Source of the DNA: Reyranella massiliensis 521
Lineage (GTDB): Bacteria > Pseudomonadota > Alphaproteobacteria > Reyranellales > Reyranellaceae
NCBI RefSeq assembly: GCF_000312425.1
Contig: NZ_HE997181.1
Span: 5,379,788 to 5,443,787, forward strand
Reading direction: 5' to 3'
DNA: 64,000 nucleotides
The notes under the pieces were generated by a model. It did no database searches and had not been told where the DNA came from. It saw only the letters and a program-made list of their open reading frames with translations. Shown here in pieces: positions 55,124-62,354 of the stretch. Every line of letters begins with the position of its first letter. Position 1 is the first letter of the stretch. Both the position numbers and the translations under genes were made by a program.

Positions 55124-55891
55124 TCAGCTCCTGAGCGCGATCGCCGAGAGCCCGCGCCCGTAGTCGCGCACGCCCTGGAGGGTGTTGCGACGATAGCTGA
55201 AGAAATCATCGGTTGAAGAGAGCGTATCGTGACCCGTTGCCGTCACCGATACGCCGGTGCGCGCAATGCGCTGCACGAGATAGCCCGGCAGGTCGAACAT
55301 GAAGTGGCCGGCGCGCTTGGCTTCACGGAAGAAGGCGGCATTGTCCTTCTCCTGTTCCAAGAACGGACTGGGAAATTCGGGACCCACCTCGTAGGAGGCC
55401 GGCCCGATGCAGGGACCGACGGCGACCTGGATGCGGTCGCGCCTGGCGCCGAGCTTCTCCATGGCGGCGATGGTCGCGTCGGCGACGCCGCCCAGCGCGC
55501 CTTTCCAGCCGGCATGGCAGGCGCCGATCACGCCGGCAGCGTTGTCGGCCATCAGCACCGGCGCACAGTCCGCCGCCAGGACGCCCAGCACCACGCCGGG
55601 GCGATCTGTGACCAGCCCATCGGCCTTGGGAGCACCGGGCGAACTCCAGCGATCGTCGGCGACGGTCAGAACGTCGGTCGAATGGATTTGATGCACGGTC
55701 TGAAGGTCGGGTTCGTCGAGGCCGAAATGCTCGGCCACGCGGCGGCGGTTCTCCCGTACGTTTTCCGGGGGGTCGGCGGAGCCGTAGCCGCAGTTCAGCG
55801 ACGAATAGAGCCCGGAGCTGACGCCACCCTGGCGCGTGAAGAAGCGGTGCTGCACCCCGTCGAGGTCGGCGAGCGTCTTGGCGAGGATCAT
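55124..55891 (-). CDS. pgeF: Purine nucleoside phosphorylase / multicopper oxidase-like protein PgeF (YfiH)
   Basis: The 255-residue protein has the conserved laccase-domain residues: 'VHQIHS', 'AADCAP' and 'GACHAGWKG', which hold the zinc-binding His/Cys/His set, and 'FFTRQGGVSSG' at the start. Members cleave adenosine or have cell-wall editing roles. The ATG overlaps the midA stop (ATGA). The order lgt, midA, pgeF is common in alphaproteobacteria. Confidence 0.92.
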   Translation of the reverse strand: MILAKTLADLDGVQHRFFTRQGGVSSGLYSSLNCGYGSADPPENVRENRRRVAEHFGLDEPDLQTVHQIHSTDVLTVADDRWSSPGAPKADGLVTDRPGVVLGVLAADCAPVLMADNAAGVIGACHAGWKGALGGVADATIAAMEKLGARRDRIQVAVGPCIGPASYEVGPEFPSPFLEQEKDNAAFFREAKRAGHFMFDLPGYLVQRIARTGVSVTATGHDTLSSTDDFFSYRRNTLQGVRDYGRGLSAIALRS

Positions 55892-57003
55892 GTCGCGTCC
55901 GAGGGGATGTCCGACGAAGGGGGGATGTCCGAAAAGCCGACTGGCGGAGCGCTCTTGCTGTCGCCCAGCGCCAGTACGCGAAAGAGGGTGCCCATTTGCT
56001 CGGGCGCAATCAAGCGGGCCGATGCCGCATCGATGGCGCGTACTTGCTCTGGCGTTGCCTTGCGCTTTAGCGCCTCACTGCGTTCGGCGATACCCAGCTC
56101 GCGCAGGAAGGCCCCTTGGCCGACAGGCCCGAAGGAGGCAACGCCCGAGGCCTTTGCCAGGGCTGCGAAGTCGACATGGGCGCTGAGGTCCGTCTCTCCG
56201 GGTCGGTCGAGGATGTCGGCGCCCCGGTGGCTGCGGACGGCCTGAAGGGAGGCCGCCCGGCCGGCCATCTCGCCGCTGTAATCGATGATCAGTGCCCAGC
56301 CACCGTGGCGGGCGATGCGGTCGCCGATCGCTGCGGCCAGAGCCTGTCCGGCCTCGCAGATCTCGGCTTCGGCATCGACCGCGGCCTCGGGCAGCAGCCT
56401 GGCGAAGGGGCTGAGGCCCGGCGCCAGCGCGAGCCTGAGCGCGCCGTTCTCGTCGATACCGACCATGCGCTCGACCCATCCGCGCGGCGTGCGATGGAAC
56501 TGACGTACCGGCAGGGCATCGAAGAACTCGTTGGCCACCAGCAGAAGTGGTCCCTCCGGCACCGTGTCGAAGCGCTCATGCCAGGTCGGCGCGATGCCGG
56601 GTGCAAAGCCCCGAAGGGCATTGCGCTGGGCGGCGCGCATCGGCTCGTTGGTCTCGACGAGATGCAGCTCGAGCGCAGCATGGAAGCCCGGTACGCCGCG
56701 CGTGGCGCGCAGCGCATCGGCCATCAGGGTGCCGCGGCCGGGGCCGAGTTCGACCAGCCGCACCGGCGCCGGCCGGCCCATTGCCAGCCAGCGCTCGGCC
56801 AGCCAGGCACCCAGCAGCTCGCCGAACATCTGCGAGATTTCGGGGGCGGTCGTGAAGTCGCCCGCGGCGCCTACGGGCGTGGCGTGGCGGTAGTAGCCGA
56901 GGCGGGGGTGACCCAGCGCCTCGGCCATGAAGTCGGCCAGCGAGATCGGCCCGGTGAGCGCGATGCGCCGCGCGATCAGGCCGCCCAGCTCGCTGTCGGT
57001 CAC
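55888..57003 (-). CDS. MidA/NDUFAF7 family SAM-dependent methyltransferase
   Basis: The 371-residue protein has 'RIALTGPISLADFMAEALGHP' in part, 'AAGDFTTAPEISQMFGELLG' in part, the SAM motif 'LVELGPGRGTLMAD' and 'VANEFFDALPVRQF'. The family includes mitochondrial NDUFAF7, which methylates an arginine of complex I; bacterial members are assumed to act on NADH dehydrogenase or related proteins. It starts at GTG 57003, 11 bp after the lgt stop. The last 25 residues are a Pro/Ser/Asp-rich tail. Confidence 0.92.
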   Translation of the reverse strand: MTDSELGGLIARRIALTGPISLADFMAEALGHPRLGYYRHATPVGAAGDFTTAPEISQMFGELLGAWLAERWLAMGRPAPVRLVELGPGRGTLMADALRATRGVPGFHAALELHLVETNEPMRAAQRNALRGFAPGIAPTWHERFDTVPEGPLLLVANEFFDALPVRQFHRTPRGWVERMVGIDENGALRLALAPGLSPFARLLPEAAVDAEAEICEAGQALAAAIGDRIARHGGWALIIDYSGEMAGRAASLQAVRSHRGADILDRPGETDLSAHVDFAALAKASGVASFGPVGQGAFLRELGIAERSEALKRKATPEQVRAIDAASARLIAPEQMGTLFRVLALGDSKSAPPVGFSDIPPSSDIPSDAT

Positions 57004-57014
57004 AGGTGGGGTCC

Positions 57015-57821
57015 CTATGGCAGAAGCGGCTTGCGGTAGGCGCGCAGGATCAGCCAGGCGCCAAACAGCAGCACCGGCACCGACAGCAGCATGCCCATCG
57101 TGAGGGGCCCCCAGAGGAAGCCCAGATGCGCGTCGGGCTCGCGGAAGATCTCGCCCACGATACGCGCCACGCCATAGCCGGTGCAGAACACCCCGGTCAG
57201 CAGGCCGGGGCGGCGGCGGCCGTCGGTGAGTTTCCAGACCGCGACGACTACCAGCGTCAGCAACACACCCTCGAAGAAGGCTTGGTAGAGCTGGCTGGGA
57301 TGGCGCGGCAGCGGCCCGCCGCGCGGGAACACCATCGCCCAGGGCACGTCGCTGACGCGGCCCCACAGTTCGCCGTTGATGAAGTTGGCGAGGCGGCCGA
57401 AGAACAGGCCGATCGGCGCCACGATGGCCACCAGATCCGACAGCATGAAGGGATCTACCTTGTTGCGGATCGCGAACAGCAGGATGGCCGCGATCACGCC
57501 CAGCAGTCCGCCATGGAAGGACATGCCGCCTTCCCACAGGGTGAGCGCCGCCAGCGGATGCTCGATGTAGAAGCCCGGCTTGTAGAACAGGACGTAGCCC
57601 AGCCGCCCGCCGAGGATGACGCCGAGCGCCGCCCACAGCAGGAAATCGTCGATCTTCAACGCCGTCAGCAGCTTCGGCGGCTGCTCGCAGACACGACGCA
57701 TCACCTGCCAGCCGATCACCAGTCCGGCGATGTAGGCCAGTGCATACCAACGGATGGCGAGGGGTCCGAGCTGGACCAGAACCGGATCGATCTCGGGATA
57801 GGGAATAACGAGAGGGGTCAT
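57015..57821 (-). CDS. lgt: Prolipoprotein diacylglyceryl transferase Lgt
   Basis: The 268-residue membrane protein has seven helices and the Lgt motifs 'GGRLGYVLFYKP', 'MSFHGGLLGV' (the HGGL motif) and the signature 'FGRLANFINGELWG'. It transfers a diacylglyceryl group to the lipobox Cys of prolipoproteins, such as TssJ and the RND adaptor encoded here. It is the first gene of the lgt-midA-pgeF operon. Confidence 0.95.
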   Translation of the reverse strand: MTPLVIPYPEIDPVLVQLGPLAIRWYALAYIAGLVIGWQVMRRVCEQPPKLLTALKIDDFLLWAALGVILGGRLGYVLFYKPGFYIEHPLAALTLWEGGMSFHGGLLGVIAAILLFAIRNKVDPFMLSDLVAIVAPIGLFFGRLANFINGELWGRVSDVPWAMVFPRGGPLPRHPSQLYQAFFEGVLLTLVVVAVWKLTDGRRRPGLLTGVFCTGYGVARIVGEIFREPDAHLGFLWGPLTMGMLLSVPVLLFGAWLILRAYRKPLLP

Positions 57822-57882
57822 GAGGGTGCCCCTTATAGCGGGCGAACCTCGGGGCGGGCGAGCCTGTCCCCTGAAATGGTCA

Positions 57883-57910
57883 CGGCGCCGGTTCTGGCGA
57901 ACCGGCGCCG
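57883..57910. terminator. Perfect GC-rich hairpin between ybjN and lgt
   Basis: An 11-bp perfect stem (CGGCGCCGGTT 57883-57893, complement 57900-57910) with a 6-base loop lies between the YbjN-family gene and lgt, both on the minus strand. There is no T-run on either side, so it may end or stabilise the ybjN transcript. Confidence 0.5.
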
Positions 57911-57979
57911 CTGGGACTTTCCGAACGAAGAGACTTCTTGGTCTTTTTTACGAGAGGGGGCGTCGGAGGTCCTTCTTGT

Positions 57980-58489
57980 TTAGGCTTCGCCGACCGTTTC
58001 CAGAATGGAGGCGGTCAACGCGTCGGCGGGCGACTTGCCGGCCCAGACGACGTACTGAAAAGCAGGATAGAAACGCTCGCTTTCGGTGATAGCCACCTCG
58101 ACGAGGTCGTTGAGCTGTTCGGCCATCAATCCGCTCGTCCCGCGCAGCGGGATGGCGTGACGGAACATCGGCAGGCCTTCTTCGCTCCAGAGGTCGAAGT
58201 GACCGAGCCACATTTTCTCGTTGATCAGCGCCAGCAGGACGTGGATGTCGTTGTGACGCTCCTGGGGGATGCGGACATCGTAGGCGCAGGTGAAGTGGAG
58301 CGCTTCGACATCGTCCCGCCAGCTGAAGAACATGCGGTAGTCGCACCAGCGGCCGGCGACCTCGACGGCAATTTCGCGGTCCGAGGTCCGGTCGAAGGGC
58401 CAATCGTTGGCGGCGACGACTTGCTCGATCATTTCCAGCGGGTTCAGGTCGGCCTTCCGTCTGGTTCGTTCTTGTCGCGTTAACGCCAT
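57980..58489 (-). CDS. YbjN domain-containing protein
   Basis: A 169-residue soluble protein with the YbjN fold: 'NPLEMIEQVVAANDWPFDR', 'EIAVEVAGRWCDYRMFFSWR', and 'IHVLLALINEKMWLGHFDLW' as the key segments. The family is widespread in alphaproteobacteria, and in E. coli YbjN affects stress and motility, but the molecular role is not settled. ATG 58489 has GGGGAG 6 bp upstream; a longer frame to 58852 has no support. Confidence 0.88.
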   Translation of the reverse strand: MALTRQERTRRKADLNPLEMIEQVVAANDWPFDRTSDREIAVEVAGRWCDYRMFFSWRDDVEALHFTCAYDVRIPQERHNDIHVLLALINEKMWLGHFDLWSEEGLPMFRHAIPLRGTSGLMAEQLNDLVEVAITESERFYPAFQYVVWAGKSPADALTASILETVGEA

Positions 58490-58943
58490 CGACCGCTCCC
58501 CAACCATTCCGCCACGCGACTCCGGAAGAGCCATTCTTGAGGCGGGTGGCCGACATATCGTGGTGGGCACCCAACAACCCACTAGCAGCAGTAAGCGTGC
58601 CACTGGGTAGCGAGGGACGCAATAAGAAATCCCGAGCGAAATGGGGAAAAGAGTCAGGGATTCCATGATTTTAATCCCCAGCGCTAAGATTCGAGTCCCG
58701 GAATTCCGCACGCCGAATCGAGCTCTGGTGCTCCTTTCTTGCGCAGTTCTGACTCTGTAGCGGCGCATTTGGTTTGGCGGCGTGCAGCAAATGCTATGGC
58801 GGCAGCACTCGCATAGCGGCCAGACGTGATATCGCGTTGCGGCATCGCCCATAGGGATGATGGCGACCGACCGGCCGCCCTGCGATTGCGTCCTCTCAAA
58901 AGACCCTCCCGCGGAGAACTCTCGAAGCCCCTTCGAGAGGTCA
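58490..58943. other. 454-bp gene-free stretch at the edge of phage-like DNA
   Basis: No supported gene lies here. It contains the upstream region of the YbjN gene and, at its right end, a hairpin just beyond the adenine methylase stop. Some sequence looks tRNA-like at first sight but does not fold. It could hold an attachment site, since the genes to the right look accessory. No direct repeat partner can be seen within the window. Confidence 0.5.
58919..58939 (-). terminator. Hairpin after the adenine methylase gene
   Basis: A perfect 9-bp stem (CTCTCGAAG 58919-58927, complement 58931-58939) with a CCC loop lies 4 bp beyond the methylase stop. It is followed on the minus strand by TTCTCC rather than a clean T-run, so it is a likely but not classic terminator. 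Confidence 0.55.
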
Positions 58944-59771
58944 TCAGCGACCCCTCCGAACTGGCCCGCTGATCAGCAGCTCCCGAGCCTGCCCGGCCGC
59001 CTGGACCCCGGCGCCTGCCAGCGAGTAGGTGGTCCTCACCGGCTCGATCCGACACCCTCGGAACAGCCGCCGAACTTCCGGCACATCGTTGAGGCTCACC
59101 AGGAAGCGCCCCTTGATCCGTCGTAGCCGGTCGGCCAGGAGCTCGAACTGCTCCCGAGGGAAGCGGCCCTTGCCGTAGTCGTCCTCCGATCCCCAATAGG
59201 GCGGGTCGAGGAAGAACAGGACGCCCTTGCGATCGTACCGATCGACGAACGCCTCCCAAGGTAGGCACTCGATCGTTACTCCAGCCAGCCGCTCATGTGC
59301 CCGCTCCAGGAGCGGCACCAGCTTCGTCAGGTCGAACCGGGCAGGGCCGTAGCTCACGCCAAAGTTGCGGGTGGCGACCTTGCCGCCAAACGCCAACCTC
59401 TGCAGGTAGAGGAAGCGGGCCGCCCGCTCCAGATCGGTGAGCGTGTCGGGGTCTACCGTGACCAAGCGCTGGAACTCCGCACGGCTGGTGAGCTGCCAGC
59501 GCAGCATGTCGAGGAAGGCCACATAGTGCCGCTGCAGGACGCGCATGGTGATGGCCACATCGCGCGACAGATCGTTGATCACTTCGGCCGGGGCCCGGAA
59601 TGGTCGCCGCAGAAACACGCCGCCCATTCCCACGAAGGGTTCGGCATACATGTCGTGTGGCGTCCGTCGAATGCGCTTGATGATTGTGTCCGCCAGATTG
59701 CGCTTGCCGCCGACATAGCCGGCGATGGGACGTGCAGGCTCTGCCTGCACGAGAGAACGAGTCGACTCCAT
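58944..59771 (-). CDS. DNA adenine methylase (Dam-like, N6-adenine)
   Basis: The 275-residue protein has the D12-class motifs: 'YVGGKRNLADTI' (SAM-binding FxGxK-type), 'EPFVGMGGVFLRRP', 'VINDLSRDV' and the catalytic 'FFLDPPYWG' (from 187, with DPPY). It methylates adenine in a short DNA site that cannot be told from sequence. No restriction endonuclease is nearby, so it is a solitary methylase, as often found in phages. It is divergent from the SRAP gene. Confidence 0.93.
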   Translation of the reverse strand: MESTRSLVQAEPARPIAGYVGGKRNLADTIIKRIRRTPHDMYAEPFVGMGGVFLRRPFRAPAEVINDLSRDVAITMRVLQRHYVAFLDMLRWQLTSRAEFQRLVTVDPDTLTDLERAARFLYLQRLAFGGKVATRNFGVSYGPARFDLTKLVPLLERAHERLAGVTIECLPWEAFVDRYDRKGVLFFLDPPYWGSEDDYGKGRFPREQFELLADRLRRIKGRFLVSLNDVPEVRRLFRGCRIEPVRTTYSLAGAGVQAAGQARELLISGPVRRGR

Positions 59772-59927
59772 CGATTGGTTTTGCTCTTCTTGCCGCCCGG
59801 TGATCGCCGGTGGCGGGATGGCCATGGCTAGGCCAGTTGTGGGCGTGCGCGGTATCAACGCGCGGTTCGCACCGTTGACGCGGTGCAGCCCCCGCCGATG
59901 GCGAGAGATTGGAAGTGAAACAGCGAC

Positions 59928-60626
59928 ATGTGCGGCAAGTTCACAGCGCAAGCCACCTGGCGCGAGGTCGTTGATTTCTCGCAGGCCCTGACTGGTGATG
60001 GTGGTGAGGCCGGCGGCGATGCTGCCGGCGCTGACGACGTCTACACCTACAAGGTCAACGGCATGCTGCCGGTCATCATCTGGGATGCCGAAGCCGGCAA
60101 GCGGCGCGTTGTGCCGATGCGCTGGGGGTTTCCCGATCCTAAGGACTGGCGCCGGCCGCGGCCGATCCATGCACGCTCCGAAACCATCGACCGGATACAG
60201 CCGTTCCGCAAACCCTTCCACGACAGGCAGACCGGCATCGTGGTCTTTCAGACGTTCAACGAGGCACAGGAAGTCCTCAACTCGAAGAACAAGCCCGTTA
60301 CGAAACAGTGGACGGTCGACCCCAAGGATGGCCAGCCGCGTGGCTTTGCGTTCTTGTGGCAACGTTTCGAGATTGCCGATCTGCCAGTGCCGATGCTGGC
60401 CTGCGTTATGGTGACGGTGCCTGCCAACGAGCTGATCGGAACCACGATCAAGGCGGCCGAGGATGACCCGCGCATGCCGGCGATCCTGGGCGACAGCTAT
60501 GATGAGTGGGCCACTTGGCTGGGCGAAAGCGATGCCGATCCTGCGACCGCCAAGGCATTGCTGAAAACCGTCGAGGGCGTGACGTGGGAAGCCTTCCCCG
60601 AGCCGCCCAAGCCTCGCAAGCGCTGA
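59928..60626 (+). CDS. SRAP-family abasic-site protein (YedK/HMCES-like)
   Basis: The 232-residue protein starts 'MCGKFTA', so after Met removal Cys2 is the N-terminal catalytic residue that forms a thiazolidine link with abasic DNA. 'RVVPMRWGFP' and 'HARSETID' (with the family's conserved Asn replaced near 'RSET') and a late 'RFEIADLP' region follow. It has an insert of about 20 residues near 24-45 and lacks the usual clear 'GFYEW' segment, so it is a divergent member. Family members protect abasic sites in single-stranded DNA. The ATG is fixed by the need for Cys at position 2. Confidence 0.85.
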   Translation: MCGKFTAQATWREVVDFSQALTGDGGEAGGDAAGADDVYTYKVNGMLPVIIWDAEAGKRRVVPMRWGFPDPKDWRRPRPIHARSETIDRIQPFRKPFHDRQTGIVVFQTFNEAQEVLNSKNKPVTKQWTVDPKDGQPRGFAFLWQRFEIADLPVPMLACVMVTVPANELIGTTIKAAEDDPRMPAILGDSYDEWATWLGESDADPATAKALLKTVEGVTWEAFPEPPKPRKR

Positions 60627-60634
60627 GCGGCTAG

Positions 60635-61267
60635 CTACTCTTCGCTGTGCGCATAGGCATCGTCCGGCGGATACCAGTCCGGCGGCCGAAAGGCCTCCTT
60701 GGCCCACGGCCTGTATCCGTTGAACCAGTGATAGTGTTCGCGCTCTGCCCAGCTCACCATGACGCGGGAGCCGTCGAAATACTCCATGTTGGGCGGCAAA
60801 TACGGCCGCATCGCCTGCTGCGAGAGCGTGCGGCACTTGTGCAGCGACTGCCCCTCTCGATAGGCATGCCGGAAAGCCTGCACCACGCGACGTAGCGCAC
60901 CTGTCCGAATGCCCCACGCGATGATCTCGCGCTCGAAGGCTTCGGCTTCCTCCTTCGTCGGTCCAAACTTCGGGATGCGGCGCGCGCTGAAGCGCTCCCG
61001 CCAAAGCCAGTCTTTCAATGCGTCGGCTTGATGAGCAGCCGCCATGTGAGCGACGTACCGCCACTGCCCATCGCGCAGGACCTGGCCTACCCAAAACTCC
61101 TGCCCGTTCGTGATGCGCCGGCACTGTTCGTTGAGCTGTCGCCAGTCGGCCGAGCAGAATGGCTCGGTGCGATGCAGATCCACCACGTAGGGCAGGCGGC
61201 GACGTTTCTTCGCCGACGTGTCCACGATTTTGCGCTTCGCCAACTTGAGCAGCTCCAAGCTTCCCAC
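60635..61267 (-). CDS. Hypothetical protein, phage-associated
   Basis: The 210-residue protein is soluble, Arg/Trp/Tyr-rich and unrecognised. A basic N-terminus ('LAKRKIVDTSAKKRRRLP') precedes a mixed alpha/beta part with 'WRQLNEQCRRITNGQEFWVG' and 'DGQWRYVAHMAAAHQADAL'. The C-terminus is aromatic-rich ('EHYHWFNGYRPWAKEAF'). It starts at GTG 61267 with weak upstream GAGACAGG. It converges on the SRAP gene with an 8-bp gap. The function is not inferred. Confidence 0.6.
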   Translation of the reverse strand: MGSLELLKLAKRKIVDTSAKKRRRLPYVVDLHRTEPFCSADWRQLNEQCRRITNGQEFWVGQVLRDGQWRYVAHMAAAHQADALKDWLWRERFSARRIPKFGPTKEEAEAFEREIIAWGIRTGALRRVVQAFRHAYREGQSLHKCRTLSQQAMRPYLPPNMEYFDGSRVMVSWAEREHYHWFNGYRPWAKEAFRPPDWYPPDDAYAHSEE

Positions 61268-61464
61268 GCTGGCCTGTCTCGACGGGAGTCATAGCGCTTC
61301 CATGCGCCAATACCAGTCGCTGCATCTGCCACCGGAAACGGAGTGCCTCACCAGAGCTTGTGTGACTGCAGCGACAGCACAGGTCATCCCCACTATCCTT
61401 GCATTCGCCAAGTCCCAAAGGCCGCGCGCCTCTGCGACCATGACAGCCATCAGAAGAGGGGCTC

Positions 61465-61749
61465 ATGGATCGCATCGAAGCAAATCTCCGCGCGCTGTCC
61501 GGCAGTTGCGCAGGCGCCAATTTGGCCATCGCTACCGTCATCGATTATCTCGCGCATCGAGGGCTGATAGATCGCGCTGAGTTGACGGTGCACCTTCGCG
61601 GCATGGCGGAAGCGGTGGCGGCTGGCGTTCCCGAAACGCAGAAGACGCTTCATTGGATCGCCGATCAGGCGGACGAGTTGGGGAAGCCAACCGACCCGAA
61701 GCAACCGTATCTGCGACTGATTTCGAAAGACTATCCTCCACCGAAGTGA
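61465..61749 (+). CDS. Small hypothetical protein (94 residues)
   Basis: A helical, soluble protein with no recognised domain ('MDRIEANLRALSGSCAGANL' start, 'IDYLAHRGLIDRAELTVHL'). GAGGGG precedes the ATG. Codons look like those of real genes. Its last 212 bp overlap the minus-strand gene ending at 61538, so it and that gene cannot both use the shared stretch fully independently. Function unknown. Confidence 0.55.
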   Translation: MDRIEANLRALSGSCAGANLAIATVIDYLAHRGLIDRAELTVHLRGMAEAVAAGVPETQKTLHWIADQADELGKPTDPKQPYLRLISKDYPPPK

Positions 61750-62116
61750 GAATTACGGTCGGCTGACTGAACAGATCGTCGAGTGGGTTTCGAACCGGCT
61801 TCGGCGCATCGGCAATCGGCGCCTGTTCCCTCGACTGGAGGCGGAATGCCGCCTGTTCTTCGGCAAGCCGCAGTGCCGCCTTGGCAACCAACTTCGCGGC
61901 GATCTGCCAACGATACCGATAGACCAGCGCGTTGAGGCGCGAGCGCTGTCGCGGCGTCAGCGCACCGCCGATGCGTCCGGCGATCGTCTTCATGTTCTTG
62001 GCGAACCGCTTGTCGAACGACGCCGGCAGGAACGAGCATCGAGCAAGCGCCTCGATCAACAGCCGGTCGGTTTCGTCGAGCGCGATCGCTCCGACACCGT
62101 CAAACCTTGATGGCAT
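61538..62116 (-). CDS. Hypothetical phage-region protein with antisense-overlapped tail
   Basis: The 192-residue protein has a convincing start: GGAGGT lies 5 bp before ATG 62116. The first 120 residues are helical and Arg-rich ('RLLIEALARCSFLPASFDK', 'RIGGALTPRQRSRLNALVYRYRW'). The last 70 residues are Ser/Pro/Arg-rich and lie antisense to the 94-residue plus-strand gene, so this tail may be a readthrough artefact or disordered. The function is unknown. Its 5' end overlaps the upstream small gene by 17 bp. Confidence 0.6.
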   Translation of the reverse strand: MPSRFDGVGAIALDETDRLLIEALARCSFLPASFDKRFAKNMKTIAGRIGGALTPRQRSRLNALVYRYRWQIAAKLVAKAALRLAEEQAAFRLQSREQAPIADAPKPVRNPLDDLFSQPTVILTSVEDSLSKSVADTVASGRLASPTRPPDRRSNEASSAFRERQPPPLPPCREGAPSTQRDLSALDARDNR

Positions 62117-62354
62117 CGAGCACCTCCGCGAAGGCGGTCATTGCGCTGTTGAACGCCTCTTCGATCTCGACGATCTGCGCTTCGGTGCGGCAGCCGAGCA
62201 CCGCGAGGTGAGCCCGCTTGTAGGCCCGACTTGCCAGCATGTCGGCCGACCAGATGACACGGTCACGCCGCCCGACCATGCGCATGTGGGCGCGCTGCTT
62301 CTCGCGATCGAGCTCAGGCTCGGTAAGCCGGGTGTCGGGATCGACGAAACTCAT
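62100..62354 (-). CDS. Small hypothetical protein, downstream of the tail tip gene
   Basis: An 84-residue, mostly helical and acidic protein ('MSFVDPDTRLTEPELDREKQ' start, 'EIEEAFNSAMTAFAEVLDAIKV' end in part). The ATG overlaps the stop of the J-like gene (ATGA), so the two are translationally coupled. It may be a small tail-associated or regulatory protein. No domain is recognised. Confidence 0.65.
   Translation of the reverse strand: MSFVDPDTRLTEPELDREKQRAHMRMVGRRDRVIWSADMLASRAYKRAHLAVLGCRTEAQIVEIEEAFNSAMTAFAEVLDAIKV

Noticed and set aside
58470-58530. A tRNA-like start on the minus strand upstream of the YbjN gene.
   Set aside because: No matching acceptor or T arm, and the stretch is the ribosome site and first codons of the YbjN gene.
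58680-58720. A T-arm-like motif (TTCGAGTCC) that hinted at a tRNA and phage attachment site.
   Set aside because: The bases around the loop do not form a 5-bp T stem, and no acceptor stem, D arm or anticodon arm can be drawn on either strand.
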